This document shows positions 16,874-25,055 of a stretch of 64,000 nt of DNA, piece after piece. The stretch is taken from the NCBI GenBank assembly GCA_025464095.1, contig JAODMF010000007.1, forward strand, positions 1-64,000, given 5' to 3'. The notes beneath the pieces were generated by a model, which saw only the letters and a program-made list of their open reading frames with translations, was not told the DNA's origin and ran no database searches. Every line of letters starts with the position of its first letter. The first letter of the stretch is position 1. This stretch comes from Glaciihabitans sp. (GTDB taxonomy: Bacteria > Actinomycetota > Actinomycetes > Actinomycetales > Microbacteriaceae). A program made the translations under genes and the position numbers.

Positions 16874-17806
16874 TCAGCGAGCCCCACGCGTGTTGACGTA
16901 GAGCGAGTAGACCGACCGGCTGGCGGCCATGAACAGGCGATTCCTGTTCGGGCCGCCGAAGGTCAGGTTGGCGCAGCGTTCGGGTAGTGAGATCTGGCCG
17001 ATCAGCGTGCCCTCCGGGTTGAACACGCGCACGCCGTCGAGCTCCTCGCTCATGCCCCAGCCGCACCAGAGGTTGCCGTCCTCGTCGACGCGGAATCCGT
17101 CCGGCGTGCCGCCGGCGCCGTCGACGAGAACCGACTGGTTCTCGATACGAGCGCCGCTATCGACGACGTCGTAACTGACGATGTTCGCGTGCGGCACAGC
17201 GAGGCTTTGCACAACGTAGAGCTTCGACTCGTCCGGCGAGAACGCGAGGCCGTTCGGGGCGCGCAGGTCGTCCGCGACGACCTGCAGTCCGGCATCCGGC
17301 TCGAGGCGGTACACGTTGGTCGGCAGTTCGGCCGTGCCCCGGTGTCCCTCATAGTCTCCGAGGATGCCGAACGGCGGGTCGGTGAACCAGATGCTTCCGT
17401 CCGACTTCACCACGACATCGTTGGGCGAGTTGAGCCGCTTGCCCAGGTAGCTGTCGGCGAGCACCGTGAGTGAGCCGTCGTGCTCCGTGCGGGTGACCCG
17501 GCGAGCGCCCTGCTCGCAATGGATCAGCCGGCCCTGCAGGTCGCGCGTGCCGCCGTTGGCGTTGTTCGACGGCTGGCGAAACACGCTCGTCTGGCCGGTG
17601 GTTTCATCCCACTTCATCAGACGGTCGTTGGGGATGTCGCTGAACACCAGGTATCGGCCGTCGCCGACCCATACCGGGCCCTCGACCCAGCGAAAGCCGG
17701 TCGCGATGCGCTCAACCGCGGCCAGTTCGAGCATGTACTTCTGGAACTCGGGCTCGATCGCCCGGACCGACGGGTCGGGGTAGCGCGTGTTCTCAGCCCA
17801 CACCAT
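16874..17806 (-). CDS. SMP-30/gluconolactonase/LRE-family protein
   Basis: 310-residue six-bladed beta-propeller hydrolase. It contains EGPVWVGDGRYLVFSDIPNDR, NSPNDVVVKSDGSIWFTDPPFG, APNGLAFSPDESKLYV and GTPDGFRVDEDGNLWCG, which hold the metal-binding Glu, Asn and Asp residues of the family. Members hydrolyse lactones such as gluconolactone. ATG at 17806 lies 7 bp after the stop codon of the upstream membrane protein gene, so the two are probably co-transcribed. Substrate unknown. Confidence 0.9.
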   Translation of the reverse strand: MVWAENTRYPDPSVRAIEPEFQKYMLELAAVERIATGFRWVEGPVWVGDGRYLVFSDIPNDRLMKWDETTGQTSVFRQPSNNANGGTRDLQGRLIHCEQGARRVTRTEHDGSLTVLADSYLGKRLNSPNDVVVKSDGSIWFTDPPFGILGDYEGHRGTAELPTNVYRLEPDAGLQVVADDLRAPNGLAFSPDESKLYVVQSLAVPHANIVSYDVVDSGARIENQSVLVDGAGGTPDGFRVDEDGNLWCGWGMSEELDGVRVFNPEGTLIGQISLPERCANLTFGGPNRNRLFMAASRSVYSLYVNTRGAR

Positions 17807-17813
17807 GGCGCAG

Positions 17814-18440
17814 TTAGTGGATGATCGGGCCGGCGGATCCCGCATCCGGCTTGCCAGGGTCCGTCGGCGCGACCGCGGGAGGGGCGTCGACCGTGCCCGC
17901 CGGTGCGGCCGTGGGCACGACCGTGGCGGTGGTCGGGTACACGCCGTCGGTGGGAGCCGGGTCGTGCAGCCGAGCGGTGCGGAATGCCTGGCGGAGGGTA
18001 CTGAACGCACCCATGATTCCAAAGGCAATCGCGATGGCGAGACTGAGACCGTTCGCCTTGATGTTCTCGGGCAGGTCGAGCGTGAAGTTCGGCCAGAAGT
18101 TCGGGTTGCCGAGCAGCTCGGTCACGCTCATGCCCGTTTCGTTGACGGCCAGGCGAGTGAAATCGGTGAACAGCCCGGTGAACAGGCTGAGCGCTACCGT
18201 CACGGCGATGATGGCGAGGAGTGCCCACGCTCCGTTGCGGCTGATGACGCCTCCGGAACCCTTGCGATACAGCCACGTCGCGAGAATCGCGACGCCGAAC
18301 GTGACGATCGAGGCGATGAAGCCCACGAACCAGAGGAGGTCGAAAACGATCACGCCGGCGGGGATCGCGATCAGCGCAAAGAGTGTCCCGCGCACGACAT
18401 TCTCAGCGGGTGTGGCGGGCTGTGCATACGGCGTCGTCAT
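17814..18440 (-). CDS. Hypothetical multi-pass membrane protein
   Basis: 208 residues with four hydrophobic helices (roughly residues 15-40, 42-60, 70-92 and 130-150), a cytoplasmic-type KGSGG loop, and a disordered Pro/Ala/Thr-rich tail ending GSAGPIIH. I recognise no domain. It is the first gene of a probable two-gene unit with the SMP-30 protein and diverges from the flavin monooxygenase. Confidence 0.75.
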   Translation of the reverse strand: MTTPYAQPATPAENVVRGTLFALIAIPAGVIVFDLLWFVGFIASIVTFGVAILATWLYRKGSGGVISRNGAWALLAIIAVTVALSLFTGLFTDFTRLAVNETGMSVTELLGNPNFWPNFTLDLPENIKANGLSLAIAIAFGIMGAFSTLRQAFRTARLHDPAPTDGVYPTTATVVPTAAPAGTVDAPPAVAPTDPGKPDAGSAGPIIH

Positions 18441-18488
18441 GGTGTCCTCTTGTCGGTCGCAATGGATGCGAACACCCTATCTGTCTGA

Positions 18489-18535
18489 TTGCGCTTTTCT
18501 CATTCTCGACGGATAATTCAACAAGCGTTGAATTA
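18489..18535 (+). promoter_or_regulatory. Promoter with TetR-type operator
   Basis: A -35-like TTGCGC (18489-18494) and a -10-like GATAAT (18512-18517) are separated by 17 bp. A perfect dyad with arms TAATTCAAC (18514-18522) and GTTGAATTA (18527-18535), four bases apart, overlaps the -10 and ends at the ribosome site of the GTG-started monooxygenase. This is the layout of a TetR-repressed promoter, and a tetR gene is the next gene in the operon. Confidence 0.78.
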
Positions 18536-18544
18536 GGAGTTGCG

Positions 18545-19831
18545 GTGTCCGATACGACCTGCGCCATCGTCGGCGGCGGCCCGGCAGGCATGATGCTGGG
18601 GCTGCTGCTCGCCCGCGCCGGCATCGAGGTCACCGTTCTGGAGAAGCACGGGGACTTTCTCCGTGACTTCCGTGGCGACACTGTGCACCCATCCACGATT
18701 CGCCTGCTCGACGAACTGGGCCTCGGCAATAGTTTTCGAACGCTGCCGCAGAGCCGCCTGGCCGCCGTCAACATTCCTACGCTCGATGGCTCGCGCCTCA
18801 CGCTGGGTGACTTCGCCGCCCTTCCCGCCCCGTACAACTACGTGGCGATGATCCCGCAGTGGGACTTCCTTGACTTCCTCGCCTCGGCTGCCAGGAAGGA
18901 GCCGTCCTTCCGCATCCGCATGAACACCGAGGTGACGGGCCTGCTGCGCGAGGGTGATCGGATTGCCGGCGTCAGCTGGGTGGCGAAAGACGGCACGTCC
19001 GGCGAGCTCACCTCCGACCTGGTCGTGGCCGCAGACGGACGGTCGTCGATCGTGCGGCAAGCGGCGGGCCTCGTGCCGAAAGAATTCGCCGTGCCGTTTG
19101 ACACGTGGTGGTTCCGGCTGCCGCGGCACCAGTCGGAACAGAGCGAGATCGCCTCGCTGCTGCCAGCGATCAAGAACGGCGAGATCATGCTGACGTTGAC
19201 CCGGGAGACCTTCTTCCAGGTCGCGTACTTCGCCCCGAAGGGGTCCGATGCGCGACTACGCGCCGAGGGCGTCGAGAGGTTCCGCGAGCGCGTCGCCTCC
19301 CTTCGACCCGACTTCGCCGACCGCGTCGACGCGATCCGCACCATGGACGACGTCCACATGCTCGACGTCAAGCTGAACCGCCTGCACACCTGGCACCGCG
19401 ACGGCCTGCTCTGCATCGGCGACGCCGCCCATGCGATGTCGCCGGCCGGTGGTGTCGGCATCAACCTGGCGATTCAGGATGCCGTGGCCGCGGCCACGCG
19501 CCTGGCCGGTCCGCTGATGGCCGGCTCGCTCTCTCCTCGCGTGCTCGCGTCGGTTCGCCACCGACGCGCTCGGCCGACGATCCTCCTGCAGTTTCTTCAG
19601 CGGCGTCTGCACCGCGTGGTGTTCGTGTCGGTGTTCACCGGGAAACGGTCGGGGGTACCCCCTTTGCTAATTTTTCTCGCCCGGCACTTTCCGTTTCTCC
19701 GCACGATCCCTGCCCGCCTGATCGCGTTCGGGCCGCTGCCCGAGCACGCACCCCAGTTCGCGCGACGCCCGCAGGCCGTCCCGCCCGACCGTCCGCAGCC
19801 CCGCAGCGGGCACGCGGGCGCCGCGCAATGA
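18545..19831 (+). CDS. FAD-dependent aromatic-type monooxygenase
   Basis: 428-residue group A flavin monooxygenase. CAIVGGGPAGMMLGLLLA at residues 5-22 is the dinucleotide fold, GDTVHPSTIRLLDELGL lies near residue 45, DLVVAADGRSS near 160 is the DG motif, and GLLCIGDAAHAMSPAGGVGINLAIQD near 285 is the GD motif. GTG start at 18545 with AGGAGT just upstream. It is controlled by the adjacent palindrome and co-transcribed with tetR (ATGA overlap), so it probably modifies a compound sensed by that regulator, such as an aromatic or antibiotic. Substrate unknown. Confidence 0.88.
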   Translation: MSDTTCAIVGGGPAGMMLGLLLARAGIEVTVLEKHGDFLRDFRGDTVHPSTIRLLDELGLGNSFRTLPQSRLAAVNIPTLDGSRLTLGDFAALPAPYNYVAMIPQWDFLDFLASAARKEPSFRIRMNTEVTGLLREGDRIAGVSWVAKDGTSGELTSDLVVAADGRSSIVRQAAGLVPKEFAVPFDTWWFRLPRHQSEQSEIASLLPAIKNGEIMLTLTRETFFQVAYFAPKGSDARLRAEGVERFRERVASLRPDFADRVDAIRTMDDVHMLDVKLNRLHTWHRDGLLCIGDAAHAMSPAGGVGINLAIQDAVAAATRLAGPLMAGSLSPRVLASVRHRRARPTILLQFLQRRLHRVVFVSVFTGKRSGVPPLLIFLARHFPFLRTIPARLIAFGPLPEHAPQFARRPQAVPPDRPQPRSGHAGAAQ

Positions 19832-20418
19832 CGGCGAGGCGGGGTCGGCCGGCGGGCGCATCCACAACTCGGGCCAACATCCTTGGCGCGGCGCGCGCGG
19901 AGTTCTCTGAGCGCGGGTACGACACCGCCACCGTCCGCGGCATCGCCACCGTCGCGGGGGTCGACCCCGCGATGATTCACCACTTCTTCGGCACGAAGGA
20001 GAAGCTGTTCCTCGCAACCGTCGACCTGCCCGTCGATCCCCAGACGGAACTTCGGGCGGTGCTTACGGGGTCAACCGACGACCTCGGTTCACGTCTCGCC
20101 GCACGATTTCTCGAGGTCTGGGACTCGCCCGCGGGCAGCGCGGGCGTTGCGCTGTTGCGCACGTCGCTTCAGCACGAGTGGAGCGCGAAACTGCTCCGCG
20201 AGTTCCTGCTGGTGCGTGCGCTGCGGCCCATCATCCACACCATCCACACCGACCCGACAGAAGCGGCCTGGCGAGCGGGACTGATCGCAACCCAGCTCGT
20301 CGGGCTGGTCGTGGCGCGTTACGTGCTGAAGCTGGAGCCCGTAGCGTCCGCTGACCGAGCGGAATTGGCGGCATCCATCGCACCGACGATCCAGCGGTAC
20401 CTGACCGGGACTGTTTGA
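19828..20418 (+). CDS. TetR-family transcriptional regulator
   Basis: 196-residue regulator. The N-terminal TetR helix-turn-helix is clear: ILGAARAEFSERGYDTATVRGIATVAGV and PAMIHHFFGTKEKLF, in two runs at residues about 18-65. The C-terminal ligand domain resembles the TetR_C group that often follows such heads (VALLRTSLQHEWSAKLLREF). The start overlaps the stop of the flavin monooxygenase gene, so it is probably an autoregulated second cistron acting on the palindrome at 18514-18535. Confidence 0.92.
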   Translation: MTARRGRPAGASTTRANILGAARAEFSERGYDTATVRGIATVAGVDPAMIHHFFGTKEKLFLATVDLPVDPQTELRAVLTGSTDDLGSRLAARFLEVWDSPAGSAGVALLRTSLQHEWSAKLLREFLLVRALRPIIHTIHTDPTEAAWRAGLIATQLVGLVVARYVLKLEPVASADRAELAASIAPTIQRYLTGTV

Positions 20419-20440
20419 GCGGGCAGGGGCGTGCCGGGTG

Positions 20441-20806
20441 CTAGTTCGCGGAACTCGCCTGCACGGGCGTGTACTGGTTCGTCGGATCGACTGGCTCGAC
20501 ATAGACCGCGGTGCCGTAGGCGCAGACCTCCGTCCACTGCTGACCCATCTCTGAGGTATCAAAACGCATGGCCACGATGGCGTTGGCGCCCTTCGCAACG
20601 GCCTCCTGCACCATCCTGCCCATCACCTGGTGGCGGCTTTCATACAGTGCCTGCGTCATTTCCGGGAGTTCGCCGCCACCGATAGCGCGGAACCCCGCAG
20701 TGAAGGTCGCGCCAATGTCCCGCGCGCGAACGGTGAGCCCCATCACCTCGCCGTAGACGGCAATGACCCGGTAGCCCGGGAGGTCGTTGGTGGTGACGGC
20801 GATCAT
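20441..20806 (-). CDS. YbjQ/UPF0145-family protein
   Basis: 121 residues matching the YbjQ (DUF74) fold: the repeats of V(I/V)AVYGEV, the helical QALYESRHQVMGRMVQEAV region and GANAIVAMRFDTSEM are all typical. The family forms pentamers and has been called heavy-metal-binding by similarity, but no firm function is known. It stands alone on the minus strand between the TetR gene and a small membrane protein. Confidence 0.9.
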   Translation of the reverse strand: MIAVTTNDLPGYRVIAVYGEVMGLTVRARDIGATFTAGFRAIGGGELPEMTQALYESRHQVMGRMVQEAVAKGANAIVAMRFDTSEMGQQWTEVCAYGTAVYVEPVDPTNQYTPVQASSAN

Positions 20807-20886
20807 GCGGTCCTCTCGATGTGTGTGCCCAGTATGGCGCCTCGAGGGTGGCGGCTGTCCCGCCTGCCGCGGAGCCGCCGGATGCG

Positions 20887-21309
20887 TCAGCCCGCGCTCG
20901 CTGTCGCGGTTTGCGACCGCCTCGTTCGTGCTCGCTCACTCAGGATGGCTGCGCCCAGACCGAGCAAGCCCAGGAGCGCGACAGTCCCTCCGACGCCCGC
21001 CTGGCGCTGGAGCGGCACCAGCTGCGACGCGCAACTCGCGTCCCGCAGCTTGTCTGGTGGGTCGTATCCACCGTCACCGTGCTGCCCATCGGAGTGAATT
21101 CCAAAGACCAACATCGTGTAGACGCGGCCGCAGGGCATCACGAGGTTAGCCGGCGGAACGGCATACTCATCGGTCGCTTTGGCATCCACCTGCGTGCCCA
21201 AGGCACTCACGGCGACCGCCGCCCCGGCGAGGAGAGCAATGAGCGCAACCCAGGCGTACCAGCGTCGCGTCAGCCTCCTCATCGTCGACCGTGGATTGGA
21301 TTTGCCCAC
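20887..21309 (-). CDS. Hypothetical small membrane protein
   Basis: 140 residues. An N-terminal hydrophobic helix (WYAWVALIALLAGAAVAVSAL, about residues 18-38), an extracytoplasmic segment with two Cys (MPCGRVY and ASCASQL), and a second helix (GTVALLGLLGLGAAIL) before an Arg/Thr tail. The topology suggests a short exported loop closed by two membrane helices. An alternative start is the ATG at 21282. No family is recognised. Confidence 0.65.
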   Translation of the reverse strand: MGKSNPRSTMRRLTRRWYAWVALIALLAGAAVAVSALGTQVDAKATDEYAVPPANLVMPCGRVYTMLVFGIHSDGQHGDGGYDPPDKLRDASCASQLVPLQRQAGVGGTVALLGLLGLGAAILSERARTRRSQTATASAG

Positions 21310-21397
21310 GTCAAACCTTCCCTCGTCGATTACTTTCGTTGCCGAACGTACTTGAGAATGCCTCCTCTATGGCAGGTGAAGTATTGCATCTATTGCC

Positions 21398-21418
21398 ATA
21401 CCTTGCACGGCAAGGTAT
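21398..21418. promoter_or_regulatory. Perfect PadR-type operator
   Basis: Arms ATACCTTGC (21398-21406) and GCAAGGTAT (21410-21418) are perfect inverted repeats around ACG, ending 10 bp before the padR start at 21429. The outer ATAC...GTAT matches known PadR operators and the site at the first padR gene. Binding here would block translation-proximal transcription, which fits autorepression. Confidence 0.75.
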
Positions 21419-21428
21419 CTTCTTTCAC

Positions 21429-21791
21429 ATGGTTAGTTCTACGACGACGACGCAGCTTCGCCGCGGCGTCGTTGGCCCGTGCATCCTTGCACTCCTGTCG
21501 ACGGGACCGCGCTACGGCCTGCAGCTCGTGAAGGAGCTCGATAGAAGCGGTCAGTTGTTGTCCAGCCAGGGCACGGTCTATCCCTTGCTGAACCGGCTGC
21601 ATGAGTCCGGCCTCGTCTCGAGCTACTGGGAAATGAGCGATTCAGAGCGTCCGCGCCGCTACTACGAGATCACGAATGAGGGTCGGCGCGAGCTCGACGA
21701 ATTCCGAAATGACTGGGCGGAGTTCGCGGGAGCCGTCAACACCCTCATGGCATCGACCAAGGCACCCTCGAGCGAAAGCGAGTCCCGATGA
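21429..21791 (+). CDS. PadR-family transcriptional regulator (copy 2)
   Basis: 120-residue PadR repressor with LRRGVVGPCILALLS, GPRYGLQLVKEL, SQGTVYPLLNRLHESGLV and RPRRYYEITNEGRREL. The start ATG at 21429 is just downstream of the perfect operator; the upstream extension of the frame would read through it. The following HAAS gene overlaps by ATGA. It is only distantly related to copy 1, judging by the aligned segments. Confidence 0.93.
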   Translation: MVSSTTTTQLRRGVVGPCILALLSTGPRYGLQLVKELDRSGQLLSSQGTVYPLLNRLHESGLVSSYWEMSDSERPRRYYEITNEGRRELDEFRNDWAEFAGAVNTLMASTKAPSSESESR

Positions 21792-22240
21792 CGAAGCAGA
21801 CCGGCCAACGGATGATCAGGAGCTATCTCCGCCAGTTCGACGCGACCGCGGCGGCGCTGCCCCGTCCGCGCCGCGCTCTGCTGCGAGAAGAGCTCGCCAC
21901 ACATTTGCGGGATGCGATCTCTCCAGAGATGTCAGAGATCGAAGTCGCGAGGGTGATCGCAGACCTCGGGTCGCCGGCAGACATCATCGGCGAAGAGGCC
22001 AGCGGCGCTCGTCGCCGGCGAGGCTCCTCCGCTGGCGGCACCGATCAACTGAAGATCCTGCTGATCGTCCTGGCGGTCGCGGCTGGCGCGCTGGCACTCT
22101 TCGCCATCCTGCCGATCGTTGTCTCTTATCTAACCGCTTCGGAGTGGTATCTCTCCGCGCTGGTCTGGGCACTCTCCGCAATATCGGCCGTGGCATGCGC
22201 GGCCTTCATCATCGCCGCCCGCCGACGCTCGAGGCACTGA
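21788..22240 (+). CDS. HAAS-domain small membrane protein
   Basis: 150 residues. The N-terminal HAAS-like helical domain (about residues 8-70: YLRQFDATAAALPRPRRALLREEL, HLRDAI, and VIADLGSPADIIGEE) is followed by two membrane helices at about residues 88-112 and 120-142 and an Arg-rich end. The start overlaps the padR stop. It is half the size of the first HAAS protein and lacks its external domain, so the two pairs are not simple duplicates. Confidence 0.83.
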   Translation: MTKQTGQRMIRSYLRQFDATAAALPRPRRALLREELATHLRDAISPEMSEIEVARVIADLGSPADIIGEEASGARRRRGSSAGGTDQLKILLIVLAVAAGALALFAILPIVVSYLTASEWYLSALVWALSAISAVACAAFIIAARRRSRH

Positions 22241-22244
22241 TCGG

Positions 22245-22592
22245 TTACTCCTCGTGACCGAAAGGTGACTTCTCAATCTGCCCACCCGATGCCGGCTCCG
22301 GGCTCAACCAGAGACCGCCCGCACTATTCGCGGTCACGATGAGCGCTTCCAGCCAGCGCCGATTAATGGGAGGCGGGCTGTCGTCGGCGAAGTGGAACTG
22401 CAACTCAATGTTCGGGTTCACCCACACCGTAATCCGACGGTCGTCTGCCTGGTCACCGTTCTTGAGGTGCCAGGAGAAGCTGAAGGACTCATTGCGCCGC
22501 AGCTTGGAGGTGATCACGACCTTGAGGTGGGCGAGAGCGCGATCTTCGATCTCGAACTCTGTCTGCCGTGCACCATAAAGCAAGCGACCCAT
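22245..22592 (-). CDS. DUF7882-family protein
   Basis: 115 residues in the pattern common in Microbacteriaceae: MGRLLYGARQTEFEIEDRAL, then HLKVVITSKLRRNESFSFSW, then PNIELQFHFADDSPPPINRRWLEAL and ANSAGGL, each a separate conserved stretch. These proteins are sometimes mislabelled ATP-dependent DNA ligase. ATG at 22592 is preferred to the longer frame because conservation starts there. Function unknown. It converges on the HAAS gene with a 4-bp gap. Confidence 0.85.
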   Translation of the reverse strand: MGRLLYGARQTEFEIEDRALAHLKVVITSKLRRNESFSFSWHLKNGDQADDRRITVWVNPNIELQFHFADDSPPPINRRWLEALIVTANSAGGLWLSPEPASGGQIEKSPFGHEE

Positions 22593-22807
22593 GTAAACCA
22601 ACCCCTGTGGACAGTGCGGACGACGCCCGGACGCGCGCTCGTTCCCCGCGCCAATCGTACGCGAGGACAGCAACCGGGTCTCATTCCTTAGGCAGCATGT
22701 ATGTGCCGAGTTGGCGCGCCGGGATCGGATGAACCGCGGCGCACCACAGGGCTGTGGGCAGGACACGCAGAACAAATAACCAGTTTGCGGTTGTCGGTCC
22801 GCCGCGT
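22593..22807. other. Intergenic region without a recognised gene
   Basis: About 215 bp between two minus-strand genes. A minus-strand frame (22681-22932) crosses it but overlaps the next gene and has no family signature. No hairpin or repeat stands out. Confidence 0.5.
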
Positions 22808-23266
22808 TTAGTCGGAGACTTCGGATGGATATCCGAAGCTGGAAAGTCTGAAAACAGGAGCCGAGTCCGAGGCACTGGTCCGAGCTCGCTGGTAGCCATC
22901 AGGTTTTGAAAGACCGTCATACGCATCTCCAAACACCAGCAATCCCTCGATCGTGAGCTTCTCCGCGTACTCGCGCTCCGAATCGGAATCGAAGTGGTGT
23001 GACTCGATTCCGTACCGCAAATGGGCGAGCGTGCTGCTGCCGAGACTGGTGATCGTGTTCAGCGTGAACCTGCGACCAGCGTCGAGACCCGATGTGGCGA
23101 GAACTTCGACCGGTATCTGTTGCGACTTGATCACCAGGAGAAATACCTCGCCCGGCACGGGACCATTCCCCGCGATTCTGAGGAAAACGGCCTCCCGATC
23201 CTCGTCAACGAGGCATCTCCGGCCCCATGAAAGTCTTTCGAAGGGATTCGGACCAACTACAAACAT
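22808..23266 (-). CDS. Hypothetical protein
   Basis: 152 residues starting MFVVGPNPFERLSWGRRCL, with ATG at 23266 and an AAGG ribosome site a suitable distance upstream. It is a mixed beta-rich sequence with VFLLVIKSQQIPVEVLATSG and an acidic ESHHFDSDSEREYAEKL stretch; there is no signal peptide or membrane helix. It diverges from the TPR gene. I do not recognise a family, and codon use is weaker in GC3 than in neighbouring core genes, as expected for accessory DNA. Confidence 0.55.
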   Translation of the reverse strand: MFVVGPNPFERLSWGRRCLVDEDREAVFLRIAGNGPVPGEVFLLVIKSQQIPVEVLATSGLDAGRRFTLNTITSLGSSTLAHLRYGIESHHFDSDSEREYAEKLTIEGLLVFGDAYDGLSKPDGYQRARTSASDSAPVFRLSSFGYPSEVSD

Positions 23267-23339
23267 TCGCACTACCTTGATCCGGAGGCCGACGTCGATG
23301 TCAGATGACGCTCGATTGGAATGAAAGCTAGCAGAGGAA

Positions 23340-23945
23340 GTGAGGCGCATTCGGCCGAGCTTGAGCCGCGCGCGCGGCCGCCGAGCAGTGACTCGGGACC
23401 GGACGCAGGGGACGGCCCAGGGGGCATCCTCAACGCTCTGCCAAGATCCTTCTATCGATCAGTCATGGGACGACCGTGTTGCTTTGTTCTGGGCGTCGGC
23501 CGACGAGAGCAAGCCGGATCTCGCCTTGGCAGCGATGAAAAGGTTGGTTGAAGAGCGCCCCGACGCTGACCCGGACGCCCTGTTCGAATGGGCCTCGGTG
23601 CATGACTTCCTTGGCCGCGAAGCTGACGCGATCCCGCTGTACCGCGCCGCTCTCGAAGCCGGGCTCTCGGGGGATCGCGAGCCTCAAGCAGTGATCCAGC
23701 TCGCCAGCTCTCTGCGGAACCTCGGAGACGCCCGTGCAGCCGTCGACCTGCTCGAGGGGCTCACCGAAGACGCCGTTACTGGTTCTGCGGCACAGGCTTT
23801 CCTCGCCCTGGCGCTCTACGACTCGGGACGCCCGGACGAGGCGCTCCGAGTGTCGCTAAGGGCGCTCGCTCTGACTCTGCCGCTCTACCGGCGGGCGGTT
23901 TCGTCGTACGCGGACGACCTGACAGAGAAAAGGCCCGCCGACTGA
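23340..23945 (+). CDS. Tetratricopeptide-repeat protein
   Basis: The conserved part starts near DQSWDDRVALFWASADES and contains TPR-like helices: DALFEWASVHDFLGREADAIPLYRAAL, then PQAVIQLASSLRNLGDARAAVDLLEG, then AQAFLALALYDSGRPDEALRVSLRAL. It matches the widespread small tetratricopeptide protein of about 165 residues, probably a protein-binding scaffold. The start is uncertain: GTG at 23340 gives 201 residues, GTG at 23388 gives 185, and the first 40 residues are Arg/Ser-rich and not family-like. Confidence 0.7.
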   Translation: MRRIRPSLSRARGRRAVTRDRTQGTAQGASSTLCQDPSIDQSWDDRVALFWASADESKPDLALAAMKRLVEERPDADPDALFEWASVHDFLGREADAIPLYRAALEAGLSGDREPQAVIQLASSLRNLGDARAAVDLLEGLTEDAVTGSAAQAFLALALYDSGRPDEALRVSLRALALTLPLYRRAVSSYADDLTEKRPAD

Positions 23946-23980
23946 AGTCACCGCGCAGGAGCGACCCACACCGTTCGGAA

Positions 23981-24235
23981 CTATTCGTGCTCCACGGGCG
24001 CCTGGTCTTTGAACCGTTTGGCGCGTCCGCGATTCCAGTGGCTCGCTACTAGGTGCGCCACCCCCAGGATCGAGACGAAGAAGAGGATTTGGCCTCGAAC
24101 CGTTTCGTCCGTACCGACTAAGGCTGCCACGACCGATACGACGACTGCCACGGCCCAGAATGTCGACACCAGCACCCCAATTCGTCTGGGGGTCCGGCTA
24201 CTCGCCGCGAAGGCCAACCTTCTTGGATACGTCAT
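23981..24235 (-). CDS. Small two-helix membrane protein
   Basis: 84 residues with two hydrophobic helices (about residues 21-41 and 48-66) and charged ends (MTYPRRLAF... and NRGRAKRFKDQAPVEHE). No domain is recognised. It converges on the TPR gene, and about 235 bp without a gene separate its start from the sigma-factor gene. Confidence 0.55.
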   Translation of the reverse strand: MTYPRRLAFAASSRTPRRIGVLVSTFWAVAVVVSVVAALVGTDETVRGQILFFVSILGVAHLVASHWNRGRAKRFKDQAPVEHE

Positions 24236-24470
24236 GCGCCTGACTACACCTCCCCGGCTGGTTTCATGATCGGTCAGTTTTCGAAGATTACTCCACTCGA
24301 AACGTAGCGGGTCACACTGTCTCTACGCCCACTGCCAAGAACAAACTTGAGCGAAACATCGCCGCTCCGAAGCTGGTGTCCGTCTCGATCAGCCGCTGCC
24401 GGTGCATTGCGGTAGCCGAACATTTCCGAATTCCTGAGAGAGAATCAGCGTTTGGCGGGGACTATTAGGT

Positions 24471-25055
24471 GTGGACACCATTCTGGACGAGGACGAACGG
24501 TCGATTATCGTGGTTTCCGACTTGGAGCTTGCTGCCCGAGTGCGCCAAGGCGATAAGAGCGCGTTTCACGTGCTGTACATCCGTCACGTCAACGCGACCT
24601 ACAGATACGCGATGTCCATCCTTCGCGCAGAGCAGGATGCCGAGGAAGTCACTCAAGATACCTGGCTGGCGTTCTGGAATGCTCGCGAACGCATCGAGCT
24701 TGCCACTCCCTCGGCGCTTCCCTGGCTGCTTGTGACAGCTCGGCACGTCTCTCTGAAACATCTGAGGACCACGAGTCGTCGTGCCGCGCGCGAACAAAAA
24801 GCAGATCTCATCCGCGCGCCAATTGATCCGGCGCTCGCAATCGAGGCAGTCGAATTCGGCGCATACGTTGACTCGGTCATTGACGAGATGCATCCGACCG
24901 ACCGTGCGCTCTACCAACTGTGCATCGCTGGGAACGTCAGTTACCGGGCTGCCGCTGGCCGCTTGGGTATCACCGAGGGCAGCGTTCGAAACCGACTTCA
25001 CAGGGCCAGACGGACTCTGAAAACGTCGATCGATCAAAGAGAGGTCGAATCATGA
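24471..25055 (+). CDS. ECF-type RNA polymerase sigma factor
   Basis: 194-residue ECF sigma factor. Region 2 (about residues 22-90) includes YRYAMSILRAEQDAEEVTQDTWLAFW, the core-binding and -10 recognition helix. Region 4 (about 128-185) includes NVSYRAAAGRLGITEGSVRNRLHRARRTL in its helix-turn-helix. GTG start at 24471 with only a weak ribosome site. The next gene overlaps by ATGA and encodes a single-pass membrane protein, which occupies the usual place of an anti-sigma factor or regulated target. Confidence 0.92.
   Translation: MDTILDEDERSIIVVSDLELAARVRQGDKSAFHVLYIRHVNATYRYAMSILRAEQDAEEVTQDTWLAFWNARERIELATPSALPWLLVTARHVSLKHLRTTSRRAAREQKADLIRAPIDPALAIEAVEFGAYVDSVIDEMHPTDRALYQLCIAGNVSYRAAAGRLGITEGSVRNRLHRARRTLKTSIDQREVES

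Noticed and set aside
19105..19827. Long upstream extension of the TetR frame
   Set aside because: It lies in another frame of the flavin monooxygenase gene. The TetR fold starts at 19828.
22681..22932. Minus-strand frame of 83 codons
   Set aside because: It overlaps the better-supported 22808-23266 gene, has no ribosome site or family match, and contains atypical residues.
24236..24470. Possible promoter or riboswitch before the ECF sigma gene
   Set aside because: No convincing -35/-10 pair, dyad or known aptamer could be picked out by eye.
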